The position numbers and the translations under genes were made by a program. Source: Hyphomicrobiales bacterium (GTDB taxonomy: Bacteria > Pseudomonadota > Alphaproteobacteria > Rhizobiales > Methyloligellaceae). Taken from it: 35,722 bases of DNA. Below are positions 7,530 through 16,376 of the stretch, piece by piece; positions within the stretch are counted from its first letter, which is position 1, and every line of letters begins with the position of its first letter. The notes beneath the pieces are model-generated. The model was not told the DNA's origin. It saw nothing but the letters and a program-made list of their open reading frames with translations, and ran no database searches. The DNA lies in NCBI GenBank assembly GCA_028280515.1, contig JANQLP010000072.1, forward strand, positions 1 through 35,722, in the 5' to 3' direction.

Positions 7530-9073
7530 GGACGGCTTTCCCCATTGCCCGCTTCGCCGAGCACCACGTCAATATAGGGTTGCGGCGAAAGAAGTTCGGA
7601 CGCTGCGCGCGTGGACACGTCGACCACAGGGGCGGGGTAGAGCCCCAATGCGATGGTTAAAAACGTCAGCGCACCCAGCGCGCCTTTCAATACAAGACCG
7701 CCGCCTTGTTGCGCGCCTGACGCGGGCAGTGGCGCGTCATCGGGCGCAGCACGCCAGAAAACAAGGGCGAAGGTTCTGCCAACGGCCAGCATCGTCAAAA
7801 AGCCGGCGGTCAGAACGCCGGCGACCAAGGCATAGGCCCCGGCTTCAAGTCCAGCCTGGACAAGATAGACCTTCGGCCAGAATCCTGCGAACGGCGGTAT
7901 TCCGATAAGGGAAAGCCCGGCAAGAAGAAACGCGACGGCGAGAAAGGGCGCGCCCTTATACAAGCCGGAGAGATTTTCTATGTCCGAGCCCGCGCCGGCG
8001 CGCGACACAAGGCCCGCCGCCATGAACAGCGCGGCGGAGATGATGATGGAATGAACGATGTAAAAGATGGCGCCGAGAAGCGCCTTGTCCGTGCCGATGG
8101 CCAAGCCCGCGACCATCACGCCGACGCCGCTGACGACCGTAAAGGAGACAAACCGCCGGATATCGGATTCCGCGAGTGCGCCGAGCGCGCCCAGCACCAT
8201 GGTGGCGAGCGCCGCCCAGACCATGGTCTCGCGCGCGAGATCCGCGCCTTCGGGGAAGACAACGAGAAAGACCCTGACCAGCGAATAGACGCCGACTTTG
8301 GTCAAAAGCGCGGCGAAGATCGCCGACACCGCAGGCAGCGGTGTGTGATACGCCGCCGGCAGCCAGAAATAGAGCGGAAACAGCGCTGCCTTCATTCCCA
8401 ACGAGACGAGGAACAACAGCGCCACAGTCTCCAGCGTCGCATCATTCGGCAAGGCGGCAACCTTGGTGGACAGATCTGCCATGCTCAACGTGCCGGTCAT
8501 GCCGTACAGCAAGCCGATGGCGATCAGGAGAAAGGTCGTCGCAAGAAGATTGAGAAACGCGTATTTCACCGCGCCGTCGATCTGCTCGCGCCGCCCGCCC
8601 AGAACAATCAGACCGAATGACGAAATCAGCGTGACTTCGAACCACACATAAAGATTGAAAATGTCGCCGGTCAGAAACGCCCCGGCGACCCCCGCAATCA
8701 GCGCCAGGACGAGGGGAAAGAAGCCTGCGCGCCGGTACTGTTCAGACGTATCGCCAAGGCTGTACACAATAATCACCAGCGCAACGAGACTGGCGGCCAC
8801 GGTGAGCCCGGCGCCGAAGACATCAGCCACCAGCGCAATGCCGAACGGTACAGGCCAGCCGCCCATTGACATGACCACAGGCCCGTTGCTCCAGACATGG
8901 GCGAAAAGCAGCACGGCAGAGAAAAACTGGGCGGCAACGCCGAGGATACCGATCAACGCCTGCGCGCGGCCATGCCCCCATGCAGCGACGGCGAGCGAGG
9001 CGGCGAGGATAGGAAGGAGAACGGGCCAGACGACAAGCCAGGCTGCGGAATCCGCGATCACAGGCTCAGACAT
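7526..9073 (-). CDS. mrpD: Monovalent cation/H+ antiporter subunit D
   Basis: A 515-residue protein with about 14 transmembrane helices, homologous to NuoL/M/N-type proton-channel subunits (Proton_antipo_M). Typical sequences are LYVWFEVTLISSFGLIVLGG with the conserved membrane Glu, and AALLTKVGVYSLVRVF with the conserved Lys. The start is ATG 9073 (MSEPVIADS). This overlaps the end of mrpC by 8 nt, and a longer reading from 9136 has no family sequence. With MrpA it forms the likely ion-moving core of the complex. Confidence 0.94.
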   Translation of the reverse strand: MSEPVIADSAAWLVVWPVLLPILAASLAVAAWGHGRAQALIGILGVAAQFFSAVLLFAHVWSNGPVVMSMGGWPVPFGIALVADVFGAGLTVAASLVALVIIVYSLGDTSEQYRRAGFFPLVLALIAGVAGAFLTGDIFNLYVWFEVTLISSFGLIVLGGRREQIDGAVKYAFLNLLATTFLLIAIGLLYGMTGTLSMADLSTKVAALPNDATLETVALLFLVSLGMKAALFPLYFWLPAAYHTPLPAVSAIFAALLTKVGVYSLVRVFLVVFPEGADLARETMVWAALATMVLGALGALAESDIRRFVSFTVVSGVGVMVAGLAIGTDKALLGAIFYIVHSIIISAALFMAAGLVSRAGAGSDIENLSGLYKGAPFLAVAFLLAGLSLIGIPPFAGFWPKVYLVQAGLEAGAYALVAGVLTAGFLTMLAVGRTFALVFWRAAPDDAPLPASGAQQGGGLVLKGALGALTFLTIALGLYPAPVVDVSTRAASELLSPQPYIDVVLGEAGNGESRP

Positions 9074-9452
9074 CGCGGCCTCGCAATCGCGCAGGCCCCG
9101 GCGCGGGTTCGGCGTCGCGCATGTCGTCCGTATCAACCGTGCCCAGGGTCTGATAGGCGCGATAGGCGAGGACGAGCAGGAATGCGAACAATGAGAAGCT
9201 GATAACGATAGCCGTCAGGATCAACGCCTGCGGAAGCGGGTTTGCGAAACCGGGCTCCGCGACCTTCATGGCCGCCGGGATCAAGGGCGGCTGCTCGCGC
9301 GTTAGCCGGCCGGCAACAAAGATCAAAAGATGGGTGGCGTTACCAAGAACGAAAATTCCCAGGACCAGCCGTATCAGAGATCCGGACAACAGGAGATAAA
9401 CGCTGAAGGCGAAAAGGAACCCGACAACGATGGCGAAAGCGGTTTCCATCAT
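9066..9452 (-). CDS. mrpC: Monovalent cation/H+ antiporter subunit C
   Basis: A 128-residue NuoK-like protein with three transmembrane helices; family motifs are [15 protein letters not shown] and [15 protein letters not shown]-like text (here [15 protein letters not shown]). It begins with two adjacent ATGs at 9452 and 9449; the first overlaps the mrpB stop (ATGA), and GAGGAG lies just upstream. Reading this frame further upstream only gives an arginine-rich shadow of mrpB, so the long form is rejected. Confidence 0.93.
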   Translation of the reverse strand: MMETAFAIVVGFLFAFSVYLLLSGSLIRLVLGIFVLGNATHLLIFVAGRLTREQPPLIPAAMKVAEPGFANPLPQALILTAIVISFSLFAFLLVLAYRAYQTLGTVDTDDMRDAEPAPGPARLRGRDV

Positions 9453-9865
9453 TGTCCACTCTCCTCGAGGCCGAGAATGATGGAGACAATGGCGCCGACG
9501 ACAACCATGTAAACGCCGATATCGAACAAGACGACCGTGGACAGGTACTTCAGGTCCGGTTTGAAATCGGGAAACCACCACTGGCCCGTCATGAAGGCGT
9601 CCCCGAACAGGATCGATGCAACGCCGCTCAATCCCGCCAGGAAAAGGCCAATGCCGGCAATCGCTATCGGGGGAACAATCAGCGCGCGGCGGATCGCATT
9701 GGTCCCTTCGGAAATGATGTAGGTGGCGAAAGCGGACGCGCCGATCAGGCCGCCGATAAAGCCGCCGCCGGGTTCGTTGTGGCCGCGCAACAAAACGTAG
9801 ATCGAAAACAGAACGGTCAGGCCGACCAGAAACGGCGTCGCCGTACGCAGGATCAGCGAGTTCAT
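9449..9865 (-). CDS. mrpB: Monovalent cation/H+ antiporter subunit B
   Basis: A 138-residue MnhB protein with four helices and the family text [19 protein letters not shown]. It is a separate gene here; in the group 2 mrp operons of many Proteobacteria, A and B are fused. ATG 9865 overlaps the mrpA stop by 4 nt, and its own stop overlaps mrpC by 4 nt. Confidence 0.93.
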   Translation of the reverse strand: MNSLILRTATPFLVGLTVLFSIYVLLRGHNEPGGGFIGGLIGASAFATYIISEGTNAIRRALIVPPIAIAGIGLFLAGLSGVASILFGDAFMTGQWWFPDFKPDLKYLSTVVLFDIGVYMVVVGAIVSIILGLEESGQ

Positions 9866-12186
9866 TTCGTTTTCTCCTCGTCCAACGCGGGCGTCGATGC
9901 TGCGCGCCGTCCCCCAAATGCCAGAAGACCCAAAACCGCAACGCCGGCGATCACCACGACGGCAATCTCGCCAAAGGTGTCGAGGGCGCGGAAGTCAACC
10001 AGAATGACATTGACGATGTTGCGGCCATACGCCTCGGTGTAGCTCTTTTCGGCGAAATACTCGCTGAGGGTGAGGTCCATAGGCCGGCTCGTGATCGACA
10101 GCAGCACCATGGCGATCGCGACACCGATAACGGTCCCGATCGCACTGTCGCGTAGGGCGCGTGGCCATCCGCGCCAGTCAACGCCTTGAACCGGCAACCG
10201 CGCAATGACGAGGGCGAGGATCACAACCGACAGGGTCTCGACCATGAGCTGGGTAAATGCGAGGTCCGGCGCACCGAACATCAGGAACACGAAAGCCACG
10301 GCAATACCAAGCACGCCCATGGACAGGATGGCGATGAGGCGTGAGCGGGTGATCATGATCGCCAGCCCGCCGGCAATCGTCAGCACCGCAACGCACCAGA
10401 CGTAAAACTCCTTGGGAGCGACGATCACCTGTGCATCACTGCCCATAAACACCTTGGGAACGGCCAAGACGGCTGCAAGCACCAGAAAACTCACCAGGAG
10501 GTACCGGCGCAGAGAACCGGTTTGAAGCCGCGCGGTCACGCCGCGCGCCAGCGCCACCACGCCGTCCAAGAACTGGTCGTACCCCTGATCCGGACCCCAG
10601 AGCCTGTCCAAGATGCGCGCCAAAAACTCCTGCAAGGCCGTCGCGCGCCAGAACATCACCGCGCCCAGCGCCACTGTCACAACACTGAGGAACAGCGGCG
10701 TCTTCAGGCCGCCCCAGAGGTAAAGGTCAACGACCATCGGCGCACCGGCCACCGCCGATACGGCAGGTCCGACGAAATATGTCTCGGTCACGCCATTGAA
10801 GGGACCAGCCAGCAGTCCGAGCACGGCCAAGACAACAGGCCCGAGCCAGAGGGACGGGCTTCCCTCATGGGGAGGCGACGGCGTGTCGCCCGGTTTGCCC
10901 AGAAACGGCTTTACGCCTACCAGAAAAGCTACCGTAAACAGCAAGGCGCTGCCGATCACGGCAACGCTGGTGATGGCCACTGGCCAGATACCGCCCAGAG
11001 TCGCCTTGTAAGCGAATTCTTTTGCGATAAAGCCGATGAACGGCGCCAGGCCCGACATCGACAGTGCTGCGAGGGCGGACGCCGCAGCGGTGATCGGCAT
11101 GGCGCTGCCCAGCCCGGACAGTCTGCCGATCTCGCGCGTGCCGGTACCGTGATCGATACAGCCCGCCGCCATAAAGAGCGCGCCTTTGAACAGGGAGTGG
11201 GCGAAGAGATATGTCATCGCCGCCTGAAGGGCGATGTCATGACCAAGACCGATGAGGAACACCAGAAGTCCGAGACTGGCCACCGTCGTCTGGGCCAGCA
11301 TCAGCTTGAGGTCAGTGTTCCGCAGGGCCAGCACCGCGCCGACGAGAAAGGTCGCTGCGCCGAAAAGGACCAGCGTGATCTGCCAGACGTCCGTGCCGCC
11401 GAGGCCCGGGTTCACCCGCGCCAGCAGGTAGACGCCGGCCTTCACCATAGTTGCGGAATGCAGATAGGCGCTGACCGGCGTCGGCGCTTCCATGGCGTTG
11501 GGCAGCCAGAAACTGAACGGTACCTGAGCCGATTTCGTGAAGGCGCCGGCCAGCACCAGGATCAGGATCGCAAGATAATACGGATGGTTGCGAAGGACGT
11601 CGCCCTCGGTCAGCAGTGTCGACAGCTCCATCGATCCGCCGACCTGTGCCATCAACAACAGTCCCGCCAGAAGCGCCAGCCCGCCGCCGCCTGTCACAAC
11701 CAGCGCCTGAACGGCCGCGCGGCGAGACCGCGGACTTGTGTGATTGAAGCCGATCAACAGGAACGACGTAACGGATGTCAGTTCCCAGAAAACGAACAGG
11801 GTGATGACATCGTCCGAAAGCACAAGCCCGAGCATCGAGCCCATGAACATCAGGATGAACATCAGGAAGCGGCCGAGATCGGCATGCCCCTTGAGATAGG
11901 CCCCTGCGTAAAGAACAATGAAGGTCCCGATGCCGCTGATCAGGAGTGCGAACAAAAGGCTGAGGCCGTCCACATAGAATGACAGGTTGATCCCGGTCGC
12001 AGGTACCCATGGCGTGCTGAAAGACACAGCACCCCCCTCGGCCACAACGCCGATGAACTGGGCGAAATAGAACGTGAGGCCGGCCGGCAGCAGCGCCAGC
12101 ACCCAGCCCGTCATGGGGCCGCTCACGCGCCGCACGGTTGGCGCGAATATCGCCAGAACAAAAGGCGCCAGCAGAGCAGTAAGCAT
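9862..12186 (-). CDS. mrpA: Monovalent cation/H+ antiporter subunit A
   Basis: A 774-residue membrane protein, first gene of the leftward mrpABCDEFG operon. The first 500 residues are a NuoL-like proton-channel domain: [19 protein letters not shown] with the conserved Glu near residue 140, and [19 protein letters not shown] with the conserved Lys near 245. Residues about 600-690 match the DUF4040 region ([19 protein letters not shown]), followed by an MbhE-like end. All seven subunits are present and look intact. The product should be an electrogenic Na+(or K+)/H+ antiporter used for salt and alkaline tolerance (Pha in rhizobia). An AGGGGA lies about 12 nt before the ATG. Confidence 0.95.
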   Translation of the reverse strand: MLTALLAPFVLAIFAPTVRRVSGPMTGWVLALLPAGLTFYFAQFIGVVAEGGAVSFSTPWVPATGINLSFYVDGLSLLFALLISGIGTFIVLYAGAYLKGHADLGRFLMFILMFMGSMLGLVLSDDVITLFVFWELTSVTSFLLIGFNHTSPRSRRAAVQALVVTGGGGLALLAGLLLMAQVGGSMELSTLLTEGDVLRNHPYYLAILILVLAGAFTKSAQVPFSFWLPNAMEAPTPVSAYLHSATMVKAGVYLLARVNPGLGGTDVWQITLVLFGAATFLVGAVLALRNTDLKLMLAQTTVASLGLLVFLIGLGHDIALQAAMTYLFAHSLFKGALFMAAGCIDHGTGTREIGRLSGLGSAMPITAAASALAALSMSGLAPFIGFIAKEFAYKATLGGIWPVAITSVAVIGSALLFTVAFLVGVKPFLGKPGDTPSPPHEGSPSLWLGPVVLAVLGLLAGPFNGVTETYFVGPAVSAVAGAPMVVDLYLWGGLKTPLFLSVVTVALGAVMFWRATALQEFLARILDRLWGPDQGYDQFLDGVVALARGVTARLQTGSLRRYLLVSFLVLAAVLAVPKVFMGSDAQVIVAPKEFYVWCVAVLTIAGGLAIMITRSRLIAILSMGVLGIAVAFVFLMFGAPDLAFTQLMVETLSVVILALVIARLPVQGVDWRGWPRALRDSAIGTVIGVAIAMVLLSITSRPMDLTLSEYFAEKSYTEAYGRNIVNVILVDFRALDTFGEIAVVVIAGVAVLGLLAFGGRRAASTPALDEEKTK

Positions 12187-12721
12187 CAGCGTTCAAATTC
12201 CCCTGGTTCGGCGGGAGGTCTTCGTCGGACGAACGCAAAAGAAGCCGGACCGGCGAAGAAAAAAGGAGCCCCATTCCAAGAAAAGCCGCATTCCCTGTGG
12301 GGCCTGCAGCTTCACCACCACCCGTGCTGCACGCCGCAAAAACGAGATCACGCCGGACAGCGCTGGAGAATTATCTTCTTTCGATGCAAGACGAAAGGTG
12401 TATGACGGTTTTTTTATTGCCCCGACATTTCCGGACGGATCATACCGAATCGGCGCTTTTCCGCGGGCCGTGGGTGCGCGAAGCCTGCCTGCGCGAGAGC
12501 TGTTCGCCCGCGACGCGAATGCGCGGTGCCCCGGCTCCACATCGAATCCAGTGCGCCAATCAACAGCACGTCCGGTGCCATCAGCCATGCGGCGGCAACA
12601 ATGCTGCGTTGCACAATAGCCCCTGTTTTCGCGCAATCCGGGCCAATATCCTCCTTGCAAGCCAACTCATCGGAGCGGCAGCAACCGGGACGTTCCAGCG
12701 ATTGGAGATTGGAGACAAGCA
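12187..12721. other. Intergenic region upstream of mrpA
   Basis: This 535-bp stretch has no gene that I can support; open frames here are low-complexity or arginine-rich shadows. It should contain the mrp promoter (leftward) and that of the small gene at 12722 (rightward). Structures seen: a 13-nt near-perfect palindrome TTCGTCGGACGAA at 12221-12233, and GCCCCA/TGGGGC arms at 12268-12273 and 12298-12303. Either could be an mrp leader or control element; no function is assigned. Confidence 0.4.
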
Positions 12722-12862
12722 ATGGCTAATCAATACGGACAGCTCACAGATGCCGAATATGATGCGCTGATGAAGAACGCGCGTCACGCGCGCGGAGCGA
12801 CGTTCCTCGACCACGTGAAGCTTATCGTCGCGTTGTTGCGCAGAGTTTTCGCGATCCGCTAA
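12722..12862 (+). CDS. Small protein of 46 residues, unknown function
   Basis: The frame starts MANQYGQLTDAEYDALMKNA and ends with a basic, amphipathic C-terminal helix (LIVALLRRVFAIR). A GGAGA lies about 6 nt before the ATG, and a strong hairpin terminator follows 8 nt after the stop. The start, composition and terminator together support a real gene although it is short. Similar small acidic-then-basic helical proteins occur in Hyphomicrobiales, but I cannot name a family. It lies just outside the leftmost tRNA-Phe fragment, on the core-genome side. Confidence 0.6.
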   Translation: MANQYGQLTDAEYDALMKNARHARGATFLDHVKLIVALLRRVFAIR

Positions 12863-12869
12863 CGCCGGA

Positions 12870-12914
12870 CAGGCGCGCACCATTCGGGGCGCGCCTGCGC
12901 AGATCCGGTTTTCG
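12870..12914 (+). terminator. Rho-independent terminator after the small gene
   Basis: A perfect 9-bp stem, CAGGCGCGC (12870-12878) with GCGCGCCTG (12889-12897), has a 10-nt loop. It is followed after a short gap by TTTT at 12909-12912. It closes the transcript of the 46-residue gene, and it lies immediately before the tRNA-Phe-derived repeat at 12928. Confidence 0.6.
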
Positions 12915-12927
12915 TTCCTGGGAGCGA

Positions 12928-12979
12928 TGGCGCCAGGGGCGGAAATCGGACCGCCGACACGCGGATTTTCAGTCCGCTG
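12928..12979 (-). repeat. tRNA-Phe 3' fragment, outer attachment-site copy (att1)
   Basis: These 52 nt match the 3' part of the intact tRNA-Phe (22979-23030), from the start of the anticodon stem to CCA, with three substitutions and two single-base indels. The fragment lacks the acceptor 5' strand and D arm, so it is not a functional tRNA. It has the same orientation as the intact gene and as the second fragment at 21372. This is what integration into a tRNA 3' end leaves at the far side of an island. Confidence 0.85.
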
Positions 12980-13186
12980 AAAACCAGTCCACACCTTTCC
13001 CGCACAGCATTTCCCGCACGGATATCGAGCGATCGCAGAGAGACGGCGTTCGCCAATAGCGCTCTCGAATGACCTCCACAAACACAAGTCCTTCTGCACT
13101 CGCGGTCTTCACAAACAGGGAAGTAGCTTGCGATCAGGTTTTTCCCGCTTATCGTGAGCCGGACGTCACAGCGAGGACAAACCGCG
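12980..13186. other. Leader region before the glutamine-synthetase-family gene
   Basis: About 200 bp between the tRNA fragment and the next gene. Nothing resembling an integrase remnant was seen. It should contain the promoter of the two-gene operon that follows, but I cannot point to clear -35/-10 boxes. Confidence 0.3.
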
Positions 13187-14467
13187 ATGGACTCTCCCGT
13201 TTTCATGCAGGCAGACCCCCTGATTTTTGTTGGTGTATGCGACTGGGCCGGCATTGTGCGCGGCAAGGCGTTTCCGGAGGCAGATAGTGACGTACGGCTG
13301 AAAAAGGGGGTGGGACTGACCCACTCCAACATCATGATGTCCTGTTTCGGGCCGATCTACACCACGCCGTTCGGCACGTTGGGAGATCTGATAATCCGGC
13401 CCGATCCGCAAATGCGGATCGAAGTGCCTTTCGAGGGCGGGACGGTCGAGCGGTTCTATCTGGGCGATATTGCCAACACTGACGGAAGCGCCTGGGAGTT
13501 CTGTCCAAGGACATTCCTGGCGCGGGCGCTGGAGGCGCTGGCGAAATTCGACCTCAGGGTTGTGGCGAGCTTCGAACAGGAGTTCATGCTGACGGGAGTA
13601 GAGGACCGGCCGGGGGCGACTTACGCGCTCGATTCCTTCCGGCGGCAAGGTCCCTTCGGCGAAGCGCTGATGGGAGCGATGCGTACGGCTGGCTTCAAGC
13701 CGGACAGCTTCCTGCCCGAATACGGGCCGAGGCAGTTTGAGGCGACGATTGCAGCGGAGGAAGGTCTTCGGGCCGCGGATGCCGCGGTGGTCCTTCGCGA
13801 GATGGCGCGTGCGGTCGCCTGGCGGATGGATCAAAGGGCGATCTTCTCACCGATGCTGGAGCCGGACGGTATCGGCAATGGCACGCACATCCACATGAGC
13901 CTGTGGGACGGATCGACTCCGGTGACATCCGACCCCGACGGGACATACGGGATTTCAGAACGGACCGCACCGTTCTTCGCCGGAGTGCTTGCGCATCTGC
14001 CGGCGCTTTGCGCGTTTACCGCACCTTCGATGGCTTCCTACTATCGCCTGATGCCAAACCGCTGGGCGCCGGTGCATGCAGATCTCAACACGCAGGACCG
14101 TGGGGCCGCGCTGCGTGTCGCGCCCGTTTTCACGGCTTCACCGGAGGAACCGGCGCGACAGTTCAACGTCGAGTATCGCGTGGCGGACGGGTCGAATTGC
14201 CCCTATCTCGCACTCGGCGCGATCATCTGGGCGGGCGTGGACGGGCTGGCACGCGGGCTCGCATTGCCGGAACCCGATGCGAAGGCGCCATTGTTACCGC
14301 GCTCGCTGGAGGCGGCACTCGACGCACTGGAGGCCGATGAACTGGCCGGGTCCTGGTGGAGCCCCGAAGCCAAATCGGCCTATCTCACATTCAAGCGCGC
14401 CGAGATCGAGGCCCTGACAGACGCCACGCCGGAAGAGATCTGCGAACGCTACGCGGAGGTCTATTGA
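13187..14467 (+). CDS. Glutamine synthetase family protein (gamma-glutamylamide synthetase-like)
   Basis: A 426-residue glutamine-synthetase fold enzyme. The N-terminal beta-grasp domain covers about residues 1-95 and the catalytic domain the rest. Catalytic landmarks are SFEQEFML (metal-binding Glu), GIGNGTHIHMSLWDG (the NGxHxHxS motif) and MPNRWAPVHADL near the nucleotide/ammonium site. It is shorter than housekeeping GlnA (about 470) and lacks the adenylylation-loop text. It therefore probably joins glutamate to an amine rather than to ammonia, as PuuA and GlnA3-type enzymes do. ATG 13187 has GCGAGGA 10 nt ahead; a GTG at 13154 is less likely. The isochorismatase-family gene follows 76 nt later, probably in the same operon. 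Confidence 0.85.
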   Translation: MDSPVFMQADPLIFVGVCDWAGIVRGKAFPEADSDVRLKKGVGLTHSNIMMSCFGPIYTTPFGTLGDLIIRPDPQMRIEVPFEGGTVERFYLGDIANTDGSAWEFCPRTFLARALEALAKFDLRVVASFEQEFMLTGVEDRPGATYALDSFRRQGPFGEALMGAMRTAGFKPDSFLPEYGPRQFEATIAAEEGLRAADAAVVLREMARAVAWRMDQRAIFSPMLEPDGIGNGTHIHMSLWDGSTPVTSDPDGTYGISERTAPFFAGVLAHLPALCAFTAPSMASYYRLMPNRWAPVHADLNTQDRGAALRVAPVFTASPEEPARQFNVEYRVADGSNCPYLALGAIIWAGVDGLARGLALPEPDAKAPLLPRSLEAALDALEADELAGSWWSPEAKSAYLTFKRAEIEALTDATPEEICERYAEVY

Positions 14468-14543
14468 TGCGGAATGCAGATACGCAGGGATGGCTGTGCC
14501 CTGCTGCTCCGGACACGGTTCGACACATCCGGGGAGCAGCCGC

Positions 14544-15215
14544 ATGAAAGATTTTGGATTATCGCGCGATGTGCCGGTAAAGCGCGGGGCGACGGCGGTC
14601 CTGTTCGTCGACGTCCAAAACTACTCGATGGAAGGCGGCGGCCAGTCCGCAGGGCTCACGCCTGACGAGATTGCGACGCGTTATGGATATTTCTTCCACG
14701 CAATGCGCGAACGGGCGGTTCCGAACATGCAACGCCTCCAGTCCGCCTGCCGAACGGCGGGCGTGGAAGTTCTGTTCACGGTGATCGAAAGTCTGACATT
14801 GGACGGCCGGGAGATGGGGCTCGACTACAAGATCTCCGGATTGTTCTGCCCCAGGGGCTCGCGCGACGCACAGGTGCTCGATGAGATCGCACCCGAGGGC
14901 GATGAGATCGTCGTGCCGAAGACGTCGTCTTCTCCGTTCATCTCTACCAACATCAATTACCTGTTGGGCAATCTCGGCATCAAACATCTGATCGTGAGCG
15001 GGGTGCTGACGGACCAGTGCATCGACTCGACCGTGCGCGATGCCTGTGACTACGGATATCTGGTGACCCTGGTCACGGACGCCTGTGCGGCGCTGAACGA
15101 AAACCAGCACGCGACGTCAATCGCGAACAATCAGGGCTATTGCCGTCAACGCACGACGGACGAGATGATTGCGGAATTGGCGTCGCTGGGCTCGGTGGAC
15201 GCCGGTACAGGCTGA
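14544..15215 (+). CDS. Isochorismatase-family cysteine hydrolase
   Basis: A 223-residue protein with the three catalytic residues of the family: Asp in VLFVDVQNYSM, Lys in VVPKTSSSPF and Cys in GVLTDQCIDSTVRDACDYGY. Members of this family hydrolyse C-N bonds in amides and ureido acids (for example RutB, N-carbamoylsarcosine amidase and nicotinamidase) or, without Cys, isochorismate. The intact Asp-Lys-Cys triad favours an amidase. ATG 14544 has GGGGAG 7 nt before it. Its partner upstream forms gamma-glutamyl amides; this enzyme could act on the amide or on a downstream product (inference). The exact substrate is not known. Confidence 0.85.
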   Translation: MKDFGLSRDVPVKRGATAVLFVDVQNYSMEGGGQSAGLTPDEIATRYGYFFHAMRERAVPNMQRLQSACRTAGVEVLFTVIESLTLDGREMGLDYKISGLFCPRGSRDAQVLDEIAPEGDEIVVPKTSSSPFISTNINYLLGNLGIKHLIVSGVLTDQCIDSTVRDACDYGYLVTLVTDACAALNENQHATSIANNQGYCRQRTTDEMIAELASLGSVDAGTG

Positions 15216-15329
15216 CCATAGTCTGACCGAATACACCCTGAGAACGCGTAGGAAGCGCGTACAGAGCCTCGAGATTGGTAGGTCTCCATGCCTTGGAAGG
15301 TGCGTAAGGCGCGTTTGATCCTCCCCCAC

Positions 15330-15542
15330 TGAATTGGTCCCACCTTATGGTTAGGAGAAGGAGGACCAACGATGGGCAACAAACGTCACCAACCCGAAGA
15401 GATTGTCTCGAACCAGATCACTTTAAGGTTGAGGAAGGTACAGCACACAAGCTATGGCAATGGAAGACGTCAGAGCACGGCCCCTGCCCCTTGCATGTGT
15501 CTTCCGCCGCGCAAGCGGGTGGAAGAAGCTGGTTTTGTATGA
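15330..15542 (+). pseudogene. IS3-family transposase remnant (left end and start of orfA)
   Basis: The segment begins TGAATTGGTCCCACC, like an IS3-family terminal repeat. It continues with an AAGGAGG ribosome site and ATG 15372 starting MGNKRHQPEEIVS, which closely resembles the beginning of IS3-family OrfA proteins. After about 13 residues the similarity breaks off; the frame runs on as unrelated sequence to a TGA at 15540-15542, 56 codons in all. No orfB, DDE domain or convincing right end is present, so only a relic is left. Confidence 0.65.
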
Positions 15543-15775
15543 GTACGGTCTTGAGTTGGGATTGGCAAAAGCTGCTTCGGCTTCATGCGCGCGATATCGC
15601 GAGAGCACTTCGTCGCCGCGGCCTGGATGAAGACATTGCGGCCGAACCGACAAAGGCGGCACTGGCGGAACCGCCGCAGCGCGGGCGTAGCGTGTTCGAG
15701 GCCCGCAGCTCGAAGGAAGCCAGGTTCGTTGATATAAATCGACAGTCTTTCAATCTGTGCGTGGACCCCAAGTGA
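15539..15775 (+). pseudogene. Short frame, possibly the N-terminal fragment of an ECF sigma factor
   Basis: A 78-residue frame starting MSTVLSWDWQKLLRLHARD. Residues 10-40 (HARDIARALRRRGLDEDIAAE) resemble the sigma-70 region 2 start of FecI-type factors, where such text is normally followed by L-T-Q-D-A-F. Here it reads E-P-T-K-A-A and then loses similarity. It lies 6 nt before the intact FecI-like gene. I read it as a decayed duplicate sigma gene, but it could be an unrelated short frame or simply non-coding leader. Confidence 0.35.
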
Positions 15776-15781
15776 AGAGCG

Positions 15782-16291
15782 ATGGCGTATCATAGTGGTG
15801 ATGGCCAGTTTGCCAGCTATCTGGCTTGCCGTTCTGCGTTGATCAAATATGTGACGCCCATTATCGGCTCGCGTGTGGATGCGGAAGATATCGTTCAAGA
15901 GGTCTTCATACGATTCCACCAAAAACACAGCGCCGTCAGTAAGTCTGCGCGCGCATATCTGTTCAGAATTGCGCATAACCTTGCCCTTGACTGGGTAAGA
16001 AAGAAGAAGCTGGAATCAGGACTGAATGTCCAGGACCTGTCTCAATGGATGCAGCCCCAGGAGGTTGTAACGCCGGAAAGGAGCATCCTCGCCAAGGACG
16101 AATTGAGACGAATTTCGGAGTTTCTCGATGCTTGCCCGCAAGATCATCGAATTGCAGTCGAGATGTACCGCTTTGGCGGATGCACGATGGAGCAGATAGC
16201 GGAGCACCTGGAAGTCTCGGTTTCGAGCGTGCACCGAATGTTGCGAAAGACAATGGCCACCCTTGCCGACCTCATGGACCAGGACGATTAA
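15782..16291 (+). CDS. FecI-like ECF RNA polymerase sigma factor
   Basis: A 169-residue sigma factor. Region 2 is seen in DAEDIVQEVFIRF and YLFRIAHNLALDWVRKKK (about residues 35-80). Region 4 is the helix-turn-helix FGGCTMEQIAEHLEVSVSSV (about 128-147). Length and layout are those of FecI-type factors that read iron-uptake genes. The partner anti-sigma gene (fecR-like) begins 85 nt downstream, followed by a TonB receptor with an STN signalling domain, so a surface-signalling circuit is very likely. FecI-type activity usually requires the FecR cytoplasmic domain. ATG 15782 follows GAAGAGCG, a weak ribosome site. Confidence 0.88.
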   Translation: MAYHSGDGQFASYLACRSALIKYVTPIIGSRVDAEDIVQEVFIRFHQKHSAVSKSARAYLFRIAHNLALDWVRKKKLESGLNVQDLSQWMQPQEVVTPERSILAKDELRRISEFLDACPQDHRIAVEMYRFGGCTMEQIAEHLEVSVSSVHRMLRKTMATLADLMDQDD

Positions 16292-16376
16292 ATTGCCTTC
16301 ACGCGGAAAATTGATGCCCAGTTATTCGTCTGTTCTCATATAGGAATTGGCCGGAACTTTCAGCCAGGCGGATAAT

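Larger units (their letters stand above)
15216..15781. other. Degraded region between the isochorismatase gene and the sigma-factor gene
   Basis: This 566-bp stretch lacks a full gene. It contains an IS3-family left end with a broken orfA (15330-15542) and a short frame that may be a sigma-factor fragment (15539-15775), both listed separately. Bases 15216-15329 show nothing I recognise; weak frames on the minus strand resemble no family. It looks like an old insertion and deletion scar. Confidence 0.5.

Noticed and set aside
10522-11982. A 486-codon open frame opposite mrpA
   Set aside because: It is antisense to an unmistakable membrane protein; its translation is Gln/Arg/His-rich with no domain. 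High-GC codon bias creates such frames.
15117-15382. Minus-strand frames after the isochorismatase gene as a transposase
   Set aside because: Neither frame shows a DDE or other transposase motif; they partly overlap the IS3 relic in the wrong direction.
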